Shown here: positions 47,001-56,020 of the stretch, in pieces
Layout: every line of letters starts with the position of its first letter
How positions within the stretch are numbered: the first letter of the stretch is position 1
Source of the DNA: Maratus speciosus
Taxonomy: Eukaryota; Arthropoda; Arachnida; Araneae; Salticidae
NCBI GenBank assembly: GCA_963932465.1
Contig: OZ010786.1
Location: 532,645,073-532,709,072 of the forward strand
DNA: 64,000 bases
Direction of reading: 5' to 3'
Translations under genes and position numbers: made by a program
The notes under the pieces: generated by a model
Database searches by the model: none
What the model saw: the letters and a program-made list of their open reading frames with translations, nothing else
What the model was told of the DNA's origin: nothing

Positions 47001-47071
47001 GTTTTGACATAAAAGGAAAAAAATGAGAGGGTATGCGAAAAAATAAAACGACTTTCATTTTTTGGGACACC

Positions 47072-47074
<3 letters not shown>
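44036..47074 (-). mobile_element. hAT-like DNA transposon of about 3 kb
   Basis: Inverted termini TAGGGTGTCCCA at both ends, followed inward by GCATACCCTCT-like words on both sides. TAGGG fits the hAT YARNG rule, and ATATATAT flanks each side (44028-44035 and 47075-47082), although in TA repeats this proves little. The coding relic is on the minus strand (46160-44790). A poly-T tract lies at 44060-44083. The superfamily is an inference. Confidence 0.7.
44790..46160 (-). pseudogene. Transposase pseudogene of the hAT-like element
   Basis: Read on the minus strand: SFSNPNGNMDKEDFLTLI (46076 downwards); then, in shifted frames, VVTLHWHGKLLPALSARKSK followed by ERLLIVISYELKEPLIVASR; then ILDWNLENNVQILCCDTMAS followed by NTGRFNGSFALLEKK; finally VSKAALQKFLHHLWYLTDEI. 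The D-T-x-A-S-N-T-G motif is reminiscent of the D..ASN segment around a catalytic Asp in hAT transposases. The order is colinear, but at least five frameshifts or stops break it. I do not recognise the exact family. Confidence 0.6.
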
Positions 47075-47103
<29 letters not shown>

Positions 47104-47107
<4 letters not shown>

Positions 47108-47522
47108 GGAAGATTATATGTAAAATGTTAATATATAGATGACTTGAATAACTAGACGTTGGAATAACAACACATACACTTTAATACGATTCAATAAAGG
47201 TAATTTTACACCACTTCGTTCAGACCTTTTTTAAATACAGTTCATTTCTAATTTAAAACTTAAAATATACTTCTTTCGAATAACTTAATTAGGCCTAATA
47301 GTGCCTTTCTTGGCATCTCGTACGCCGATGCTTCATGAGCAATTTTATTTTATAGACTGACTCTTTTCTAATTTTGAATATGTCCAAACTTTATCTCGTG
47401 ATCGTGAATTTTTATAACTCGCGCTTTCAAATCGTGGATAAAAAAAATATCAGAGCGTCAGTTAATTTTCTGATCATGCACGTCATAAAGAAAATAAAGT
47501 ATGTTTAATTTCAAATCCTACA
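47104..47522 (-). repeat. 3' LTR of gypsy-type element 2
   Basis: On the plus strand it runs TGTAGGA...TCCTACA and aligns with 52314-52731 throughout, with scattered substitutions. Confidence 0.92.
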
Positions 47523-47698
47523 AATCGGTCATCCTGACATGATGGCGTTCCGACATCATCATCTTGGCTTCTTATTTGTTTGTCATGTTTAAACAACTAA
47601 AGTTTGAGACATTTAAATATTTTTCTTTCACATAAAATTTTTATTACAGGTTCAATACACATACACGTATACTTAATATATCCGACTTGTCCTGGAGT

Positions 47699-48325
47699 TT
47701 AACCCATAGACCACTTCTTCATGTATTCGTCCCCGGTTGTCGTCTTCCCTGGACCTTCATGATCGCCTTCTTTCTTTACTTCATACCGGTCATGATTCTT
47801 GGCTGCAGTTATCTCATATGGCCCCAAATATTTTTCTTTAAGTTTGATATTATTGCCAAATTGTGTCCTCTTTATTGCGACGATATCTCCTATTTTGTAT
47901 TTTCCAGGCTGTTTTATTTTCTTATCAAACTGCACCTTGTTTTCTTCTTGTATTCTGAGTATATTTTTCTTTGCTTCTTCTCTCATGGCTTCACATTCTT
48001 CCATCATGCATTCGGTAAATTCTTCTTCCAAAATGTTCTTGATTTTTTGCATGTCACTGTCCTTCATTTTAACTCCTGTCATTAATTCACAGAGACTATA
48101 CTTGGTGCTTTGTGTTACTGTGCTATTGATAATTCTTTGTAATTTTGGTACATACTTATACCACTTGGATTCGTCATTATATGCTTCATGTTTAACAAAA
48201 GTCGCGCCTGTAGATCTTTTTGCGTTATTATTTTTCTTTTTTTTAACATTTTTTGTATTATTTTCAATAGGATTATCTTTTATTTTCTGATGAGAATTAT
48301 TTTTGGACTTTTTCTTTCTAACCAT
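47699..48325 (-). CDS. Integrase C-terminal fragment with GPY/F domain, open frame of 208 residues
   Basis: Residues 1-38 are K/N-rich. Residues 54-84 (KWYKYVPKLQRIINSTVTQS..CELMTG) match the end of the gypsy integrase region that follows the catalytic core (W...VP..Q..IN.T...P.ELM.G). Residues 143-175 (YKIGDIVAIKRTQFGNNIKL...YLGPYEIT) are the GPY/F domain that binds DNA near the integrase C-terminus. The catalytic DDE core and zinc-binding HHCC module are absent. It is the longest uninterrupted frame in the window, yet it is a truncated part of the deleted element, probably without independent function. The start codon is simply the first ATG in the frame. Confidence 0.8.
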   Translation of the reverse strand: MVRKKKSKNNSHQKIKDNPIENNTKNVKKKKNNNAKRSTGATFVKHEAYNDESKWYKYVPKLQRIINSTVTQSTKYSLCELMTGVKMKDSDMQKIKNILEEEFTECMMEECEAMREEAKKNILRIQEENKVQFDKKIKQPGKYKIGDIVAIKRTQFGNNIKLKEKYLGPYEITAAKNHDRYEVKKEGDHEGPGKTTTGDEYMKKWSMG

Positions 48326-48704
48326 TTTTCTTTTAGGTCTTTTTTCTACTCTTTTTGTGTTTAAAATTATTAGTATCTCAACAAATAGACATTGAACAGG
48401 TATTATTTTCTGTTTTCTCCTCAGTCATTATCTAAAATTGTCGTACTTGTTTACTAATGTTTCCCTCCTATACTAGAGAGAATCTCTTTGGATATTCGCA
48501 GATATGTTTTTTTATCTTCCGGTAGTATTTTCATGTTTAATCCATTATCTTTTGTTTTGTTCGTTTTCAGGACTTTATAGATCCCTGTATTTCTTCTCTG
48601 TTAGCTAAATTTGTAATATGAGTAAAATCCTTTCAGTCAATTCCGCAGTCGATATTAACCATATCTTTCCAACCTCGAATATTGTTGCTAAATATTTGAT
48701 GTGG
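48326..48704 (-). other. Deletion junction region of gypsy-type element 2
   Basis: Only about 380 bases separate the protease from the integrase C-terminus. Full gypsy elements carry about 2.5 kb of RT, RNase H and integrase core here. No polymerase motif is visible in any frame. Confidence 0.6.
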
Positions 48705-50229
48705 CTAGTTCATCTGTTTTGAAAGGGACTTTATTAATTTAATGTAATCTATTCGTACTGTATTGTCGTTTATTATTCTAACAACATATTCCTCTACTTT
48801 TAACGTCAGACCTTCAATTGCTTTTCTATCTATTATTAAATCATAGTCAGCTTCTTGTACCACGTAAAATATATCCCGTATTTCTATACCATCTACATAA
48901 ACTTTATGCAAGAAATAACCCGTTGGTTTAATTTATTTTTCACCATGACCGATATAGTTATATTGTCGCTGGTTAACTTTGGCGCGTTTATTGCAGTATG
49001 ATATCTGGAATTGGCGATTGAAATATCACTCCCTTTATCGATTATTATGTTTGTTTTTATTCCTTGAATATCCAGGATTCTTCCTTTCTTACCATTTAAC
49101 GTGCCCGTATTAACTACTTTTCTTTGCGTGTTTTGGCTCCAATCATGGTATTTCGTTTCTCGCCATTTTTGATTACATTGCGGGTTATAATTTGAATAAT
49201 CTTGTTGTGTTTTACTCCCCATGCTACATTTCCCACTCACGTGATCAGGTCTACCACAATGAAAACAGATTATATGTGCATCGTTTCTTCCGTGATTCAC
49301 TTTGTGCCTATTGTCAACTTGGCGGCTTTTCGAATTGGCGTAGTCAGCCACTCTCAATCGTTTATCCTAAAAACTACCGCTTGTATTTCTTACTGATTGT
49401 TTATTGCAAACCCTTCGAGCCGTTTCGTAAATGTCTAACTTGTTAACTAAATCGTCTATCTTTTTTATTACTAACAATTTCTCTGCAAAATGTGTCTGTG
49501 TTTCCGCAGGTAAATTATGCCTAATTTGATTAACTACAATTAATTCCGATAATTCTTCAAAGTTATTTATTTGAAGACCGTCAATACATTGTTTGAAGTA
49601 CACCTTGATCTCAAAAGCCAAATCGCATGAATTAGCCGATGGCCCTTTTTTGAGTCAGACAAATTTCAGTCTAAACTCTTCTGGCGATAGTTTGTACCGT
49701 TTTAAAAGAATACTTTTTATGTAATCATAATCATGCATTTCGGGTTCACTCTCCCTGGTTATTATATTAATCACGTCTAATGGCATTAGGTTAATTAAAT
49801 AGTTGACCCACACTTTTTTATCAATGCCCGTTTGCACCATTTGCCTTTCATAAATAGCCAAGTATAAACTAATATAATTCGTACTATCTTATTTTGTTAA
49901 TAATCTAAGCAATTCATAATGCTTACCTGGATTTATCCTTGTGTTCACATCGATGTTTTGTCTTAAATTTTCTTGTAGTTGTATTTTCTTAATTTCAAAC
50001 TCTCATTCGCGATTTTTTTCTTCCTACTCTATTCTCCATTTTCTTTCTTCCATTTCCATTTTCAGTTTCTTTTCTTCGATGTCTGCTCGTAATTTCTTCT
50101 CTTCTATCTGCAATTGCAATTTTTTTTCTTCAAGTTCCGATTGCGCTTTTTTGTTTCTTCTCTTCTCTTTCCTCTTCTGCTTTATCTTTTCTAGCTGCCA
50201 TAATTACTTGTGGACGATCTTTTACAAAA
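48705..50229 (-). pseudogene. gag (main part), zinc knuckle and protease of gypsy-type element 2
   Basis: From 50229 downwards: an E/K/R-rich coiled coil (about 50190-49990), then MAIYERQMVQTGIDKKVWVN..LINLMPLDVINIITRESEPE and LSPEEFRLKF (49861-49655, capsid/SCAN-like), VYFKQCIDGLQINNFEEL (49621 on), then CFHCGRPDHVSGKC, an intact CX2CX4HX4C zinc knuckle (in the frame 49357-48893). The protease follows with NIIIDKGSDISI, where the catalytic DTG/DSG has become DKG, and, after a frameshift at about 48900, YDLIIDRKAI in place of the ILG motif. Both protease landmarks are altered, so it should be inactive. Homologous to element 1. Confidence 0.85.
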
Positions 50230-50885
50230 CTAGGGGGCTCGGCCCCCTACGAGCTACGCTCGCCAACCCCGTCCAGACACCGCAGACTCTAAATGCACGC
50301 TAATGTGATCGGCTTTAAAAAGATTTCGAAAGATTGAATTATAATTTAAAAAACAGTGGCGACCTCCCTATAAACGGATTTCTATTCATTCCTCTTTGAT
50401 TGGGGAAATTTTAACGCTAAATCCGCTGCGGTACTACTTGATTATCCCGTCGACTAATTTCGCCAAATTATATAAATCGCTAAACCACTCGCCAAATTAT
50501 ACAAATTGACTTAATTTTTATTTTAAATAACGAAAGAACAAATAAATTAGTACAACACTAGGGGGCTCGGCCCCTTACGAGCTACGCTCGCCAACCCCCG
50601 TCCAGACACCGCAGACTCTAAATGCACGCTAATGTGATCGGCTTTATAAAGATTTCGAAAGATTGAATTATAATTTAAAAAATAGTGGCGATCTCCCTAT
50701 AAAGGGATTTCTATTCATTTCTCTTTGATTGGGGAAATTTTAACGCCAAATCCGCTGCGGTACTACTTGATTATCCCGTCGACTAATTTCGCCAAATTAT
50801 ATAAATCGCCAAACCACTCGCCAAATTATACAAATTGACATAATTTTTATTTTAAATAACGAAAGAGCAAATAAATTAGTACAAC
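50230..50885 (-). repeat. 328-bp tandem duplication of the Helitron 3' end
   Basis: Both units start (plus strand) CTAGGGGGCTCGGCCCC and run to AATAAATTAGTACAACA; they differ at about ten positions by eye. Each contains a complete terminal hairpin and CTAG. Confidence 0.93.
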
Positions 50886-52009
50886 ATTAATAAAAATACA
50901 AATAAAACGTCGAAATAAAAATAACTTGATGACGTAGACACGTGTAACAACATTTCAAAATAAGCTAATATAAAAGGAATTAAGTAAACAGAATCTTTGT
51001 CTCCCGGTATTTTTTAACAAAGCGAAAAGAAAGTTCTTTTAAATGAGACATTTTAAATTAATCGTTTTTAATCTGACGTAATTTTGACCAAACTATTCTT
51101 TCTCTTTTTAATATTCACGTGAATGTGTTAGAAATAAAATATTATTTGCCCTTTCCTAAGAAAAATAGTTGAAAAGTATCCTCTCAAAATATCAAATAAA
51201 TATCTAGCGCAATTTGTAAATTTAACCTGTTTTGCAATATTATTTTGTGTTCATTTTATGTAATAACTGTAATGTGATGTAAATATGACGTAATTTCTCC
51301 TATTTAAGACTTCTAACGCATGTTAATAAAATTATTATTTTACAAATTCCTTTCTCTCTTAAAATTCACGTATATAGTTTTTATGACGTAATTTTTAATA
51401 AGTTCCTGCTTTTTGTACATAATTATTTAATTCTAATTCCAAATGTTTTTTTCTGTTTATAATAGTCACGTGTAAATAAATTTTTAATTTATTGCACGTA
51501 TAAATATATATATATATATTTAAGCAAACATTATTTTTTCCGCTGTTTATACAATTGGCAACAGTTTAAATTAATATCACTTTCTAAAATCTGTAAAAAA
51601 TATCTCTCGAAATGCTGAAAATTTGAATTTAAAATAGATATAAAACCTCAAAAAATGAGTCAAATTAAAAAAATAAATCAATTCTGCACACCGGGAAATT
51701 ATAACGTATAAAATAAACTAAAAATTATTAAATTCCGATGTATAGTTTTTGCTACTATAAAACTTTTTTAGTGGAACGATTTTGTCCAACTTTAGCATTA
51801 AATATCTCTTAAAATAATTCTTCGATTTGAAAACTGTCTGCATCAGCGTGTTTATCAAACATTTCTGTATAACACTACCGATTTTCATATTTTTGTATGC
51901 ATTATTTTTCTTAATATTAACGAAGAAAGACTTCCGGTCACAAAAAATTCAAAACCGGCGGCGGCGGCGGCGGTGACAGCGGTAGTTACTTTTTTTTAGA
52001 ATAGAAAGA
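50230..52009 (-). mobile_element. Non-autonomous Helitron inserted in gag of element 2, with doubled 3' end
   Basis: On the minus strand it begins TCTTTCTATTC at 52009 and ends in the hairpin GGGGGCCGAGCCCCCTAG at 50230, with A before TC and T after CTAG, the Helitron rules (5' TC, 3' hairpin plus CTAG, A/T target, no duplication). The gag frame of the host reads continuously across the A/T junction and matches element 1. The 3' terminus occurs twice, at 50230-50557 and 50558-50885. No Rep/helicase gene. A (CGG)n tract at 51955-51972 lies near the 5' end. Words such as GACGTAATTTT and TTCACGT recur within 51070-51480. Confidence 0.88.
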
Positions 52010-52144
52010 TTTTCATCGTAATCCTCCCAGCTTTTAATCAGCTTTATTACGACAGGGATTGTCGATTTTTTTCTGTGGTTCAATTACGCATTCCTCTCAG
52101 AGATTTATTAGATGAATTCTTTTAGCTTTATTCAAGGATCCCAT
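52010..52144 (-). pseudogene. gag N-terminal piece of gypsy-type element 2
   Basis: It starts at ATG 52144 with MGSLNKAKRIHLINL, then a stop and EECVIEPQKK, colinear with MSILNKARRSDLIELCEECG of element 1. There is one stop and one frameshift. It ends at the Helitron insertion point. Confidence 0.8.
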
Positions 52145-52290
52145 GTTTTTCAAAGTTGTACTTGAATAAATATGGTTACGTTTTTATACTTGCCTTGTTC
52201 ATTTACAATCCATCTTTTGACAGTGGAGATTGACAACAATTTCTCTTCGATTAATATTTGACTATCTATTCTACTACTAGTTGCTTAGTA

Positions 52291-52309
52291 TTCCAGCATC
52301 GAACCCCCA
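52291..52309 (-). other. Primer-binding site of gypsy-type element 2
   Basis: The minus strand reads TGGGGGTTCGATGCTGGAA four bases inside the 5' LTR, resembling the site of element 1 (proline-tRNA-like) with several changes. Confidence 0.6.
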
Positions 52310-52313
52310 AATT

Positions 52314-52731
52314 TGTATGAAGATTATATGTAAAATGTTAATATATAGATTACTTGAATAACTAGACGTTGGAATAACAACACATACACTTTAATACAAT
52401 TCTATACAGATAAATTTACACCACTTCATTGATACCTTTTTTAAATACAGAACATATCTCATTTAAAACTTAAATATACTTCTTTCGAATAATTTAATTA
52501 GGCCTAATAGTGCCTTCCTTGTCATCTCGTAAGCCGATGCTTCATGAGCAATATTATTTTATAGACTGACTCTTTTCTAATTTTGAATATGTCCAAACCT
52601 TGATCTCGTGATCGTGAATTTTTATAACTCGTGCTTTCAAATCATGGATAATCAAAATATCAGAGCGTCAGTTAATTTGCTAATCAAGCACGCCATAAAC
52701 AAAATAAAGTATGTTTAAATTCAATCCTACA
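52314..52731 (-). repeat. 5' LTR of gypsy-type element 2
   Basis: It pairs with 47104-47522. Its outer terminal base motif reads TGTATGA where the other LTR has TGTAGGA. Confidence 0.92.
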
Positions 52732-52739
52732 AATATGTA

Positions 52740-54544
52740 TCTACCCTATATATATAAAATCCTAATGAAAAGAATTTATGAAACGGATATATGAAATGAA
52801 TTTATGAAACTGATATATGAATCGACTGATTAAACAACTGATTATATTTAAAGCGATTTCTCCTAAAATATGGAATACTTTGCGATGAAATTAACACCAA
52901 AAATCAGCATTGATCCGCAGATCTCAAAACTGGTATTAGAATTTTTAAATTAGAATTAGATTTCGAAATATTACATTTTTTTCTTATACATATATACATT
53001 TTTCTAATGATGACAACTTAAATTTTAATCAAACAGATATATTTTTTTTCGTATTTCAGAAAAGGTTGACATGGTAAGCCGGCAATTGTTGTTTATTTGA
53101 TAATAAATATTTATTTACTTTTATTTCTTTTGATAAATTATATAAATTATTTTGTTCTATAATTATTAATTATTTTTTTTATATTTCCTTTAGAAAATAA
53201 TAGAAAATAATTAAAAAATACGGTACTACTTAGTAACCAATTTCGACCAATTTCGCCAAATTATATAAATCGCCAAAACACTCGCCAAATTATACAAATT
53301 GACATAATTTCTATTCTAAATAACGAAAGAACAAATAAATTAGTATATCGTTAATAAATATACAAATAAAAAGTCGAAATAAAAATCCCTTGATGACGTA
53401 AACACGTGTAAATTGCTTAAAGTCATAATTTGATCAGAGAATGTGACATTTACGATCAAACATTATTGGCATTTAATCTTATAGTTTGGTGATAGATTTT
53501 TGGTAGACGGGATAACTAAGTAATACCAAAAATGCATATGTAACTGGTATTTGAAAACGAGGTTTTCGCCAAATTTTCGTAAAAGAAAAAAAAAAAAATC
53601 ACGCCAAACATGTTGTGCGTATATGACATCTGGCCAAATATTACCACTCGAAAAAAAAATGCTATCTCGCGAGTTGAAAAAAAGCAATTGGCGAGATTTG
53701 CATCCGGCTAGTGTAACAGTACCAAGAATTATTTGCAACCATGGCAAATTTTATGTAGTTTTATTCGGAAAAAAATTTTGATTTTTTAAAAATCAAAATG
53801 GAAAACTTACGGTCCCATATTGGCGTGATTGTTTTCTGACGCCAATGTCATATATGGAACAGGCACTTAACTGGTTTCAAAGTATCGTTATTTTGCTTGA
53901 TACGGTAAGCCGGATGTTGTTGTTTATGCTGTTAATGCATTCCCCAAATTCGTGTCGTTAAAAAATCACGCCAATATGGGACGTTATGACATCTGTGCCA
54001 AACTTTCATATGAACGGTGAAGGGATCAGACCGTATTTGTTTATGGCAGTTGATGACTTGAACTAAAAATTATAATATAGATGAAATGATGGCGATAGAA
54101 TAATATTTGTCGACTTATCACCTGTGCCTGGCTAACATTAAAGTACCAAAATGGAATCTAGAGTATAAAAAGCGAAGTGGTCCGCCAGGAACTGTTGATG
54201 ATAGTCACATGACTTAGGCTATTGTTATAAAGATTGTTTTAAATTACCGGGAGGCAAAGACTCTGTATACTTAATTTATTTTATTTTAGCTAATAACTGA
54301 TCCTCTTTAATCAAAAACGAAAACAACCATTGGATGTCTTAACAGCAACTGATTTTCCTTTAAATATTTGCAATCAAAGGGAATTGAATGGAAACCCGTT
54401 TACAGGGAGATCTGCACAGCTTTTTTCAGTATAATTCAATCTTCTCTAATATTTTAAAAACCCATCAGTTTAGCATGTTTTTAGATTCTGCGGTGTCTGA
54501 AGGGGGTTTGACGAGCGTAGCTTGCAGGGGGCAGAGCCCCCTAG
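52740..54544 (+). mobile_element. Non-autonomous Helitron, plus strand
   Basis: It starts TCTACCCTATATATATAAAA after A and ends GCAGGGGGCAGAGCCCCCTAG-type hairpin (54523-54544) before T, following Helitron rules. The last 300 bases (54237-54544) match the 3' part of the minus-strand Helitron (ACCGGGAG.CAAAGA.TCTGT, GATTCTGCGGTGTCTG), whereas 53215-53420 matches that Helitron in the opposite relative orientation, so an internal inversion or a captured fragment is present. AAGCCGG..TTGTTGTTTAT occurs twice (53080, 53908). No Rep/helicase gene. The 5' end is less certain than the 3' end. Confidence 0.75.
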
Positions 54545-54555
54545 TGTGTATCTCT

Positions 54556-54652
54556 ATATAAATTATATATATATAATTATATATATATAATTATATATAT
54601 ATATATAATTATATATATATATATATATATATATAATTATATATATATAATT
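54556..54652. repeat. AATTATATATATAT microsatellite
   Basis: Alternating (TA)n with periodic AATT interruptions; strongly self-complementary. Confidence 0.9.
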
Positions 54653-55485
54653 TACGATACTTTTAAATTGTTAAAGTACATACAGTAAAGAAATATTTCT
54701 AGTAATAACTTCCTATATTATTTTATATATTGACTTGCTGCCGCTAATTATTTGAAATTAATCGCTAATTTTTAAAATGAAACATAGGGATATCTGTCTC
54801 CTTAAATACTTAAAAAATATCCTTACAATATAACATATCACCTTGTATTTGGAAATATCATGCTACATTTAATTAGCCAGGGTTTAAATTATATAAAGTG
54901 CTTCTCGAGTAATAGATCACCAGTATCCTTTAATTTCGTTTCTTTCCTCCATGACAACTAGAATAACTTAACTAATGAGTTGCCTAACTTTCGCACGAAG
55001 TACAAGTAAAAAAATATGCATTTTAGTCTGCGTGCGTAGTAATTTATAATGCCTCAAAATATTTATTCATGTATAAATAAAGGATGCATTTATAATTTTA
55101 AAAATTGAACAAAATGTATCTTTTTTCTCATTAGAGCACTTTTAGCCGTGTTTATACTTTGTCAGCGAAATATTCTCTTTTATTGTATAACTTTCATCAG
55201 GAAATGATGTCTTTGGAAGCGAACGACACATTAATGACTGAAATTCTTTGTGCAGTTATTTTGAATGTTTGAAATGAAATGTGTCTATTGCTTGACGGAA
55301 ACAAGGTTTATGTATGTATGGTACCATTGTCATACCTTTATATGCATATTAAGAATAGACTATTTAATGTGATTGTAATTAAGGTACTAATTATTATCTT
55401 TGAGAATTCAATTTCATATTCGCACTAGAGGACTCCTTTTTAATATAATTTTTAGAAAAATTATCTTATTCTAAGTTTATAGAAT

Positions 55486-56020
55486 GGAGTTATGAATAAA
55501 GAGGAGGCGACATGTAGTGTGTTGTCTACCAGTTGCGAGTGAAGTAACTGAGGAGGTTGCCACAAGATGGCGGCTGCATTTTTTAAATAGATTCTCCAGT
55601 TTCTGATTACCACTAGGGCGAACATCCCACCAGTAAAATTGAATAGAAAATTTCGTCTTATTTCTACGCCTTATTGATGGAAATTTTTCTCAAAAATGTC
55701 GTAACAACTTTTGTTTGTTTTTACTGGTGTCAGTATGCTTATTAAAACTGTCAGTTTGTTTCCCTGGTTGTCACAATATGGCGGAAACGCGGTACCTAAC
55801 TATTGCCAAAACAAATTCCTACCAGTAAAAATGAAAATCTGTTTCTACCATTATTTATGACTGAAATTTTGTAATATTAAGGCGTTTAAATAAGTTGACA
55901 ATTTCTATATAAACATACTGGTGGAAGTTTCCACCGGCCGTAAACAACGCCTGCGATAGCGGTTACAGTTGATGCTTCACTATTTTAAGGACATGTCAGT
56001 TCCTCTTTATTAATAGTTCC
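55486..56020. mobile_element. MITE of about 535 bp in the first array unit
   Basis: Ends GGAGTTATGAATAAAGAGGA and the complement of GGAACTATTAATAAAGAGGA, both then running to GACATGT. Other array units read through the site (AAGTTTGTAGTAATTGCATG and similar). AT borders each side. It contains two ACCAGTAAAA..GAA..AAA words flanking AAGATGGCGG/ATATGGCGG. Superfamily unknown; no coding. Confidence 0.82.

Larger units (their letters stand above)
47104..52731 (-). mobile_element. Gypsy-type LTR retroelement 2, minus strand, with Helitron inside
   Basis: LTRs at 47104-47522 and 52314-52731. Going 5' to 3' on the minus strand: PBS, gag N-terminus, Helitron (50230-52009), rest of gag, zinc knuckle, protease, then directly an integrase C-terminal fragment and the 3' LTR. 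Reverse transcriptase, RNase H and the integrase catalytic core are missing. It is related to element 1 in gag, protease, PBS and the motif before the 3' LTR. The left flank is a TA repeat, so the target duplication cannot be read. Confidence 0.88.

Noticed and set aside
47799..48290. 163-residue plus-strand frame, hydrophobic, membrane-like
   Set aside because: It is the antisense of the integrase C-terminal fragment; the hydrophobic look comes from complementing lysine and asparagine codons.
49941..50303. 120-residue plus-strand frame rich in F and S
   Set aside because: Antisense of the gag coiled coil of element 2; it also crosses the Helitron boundary.
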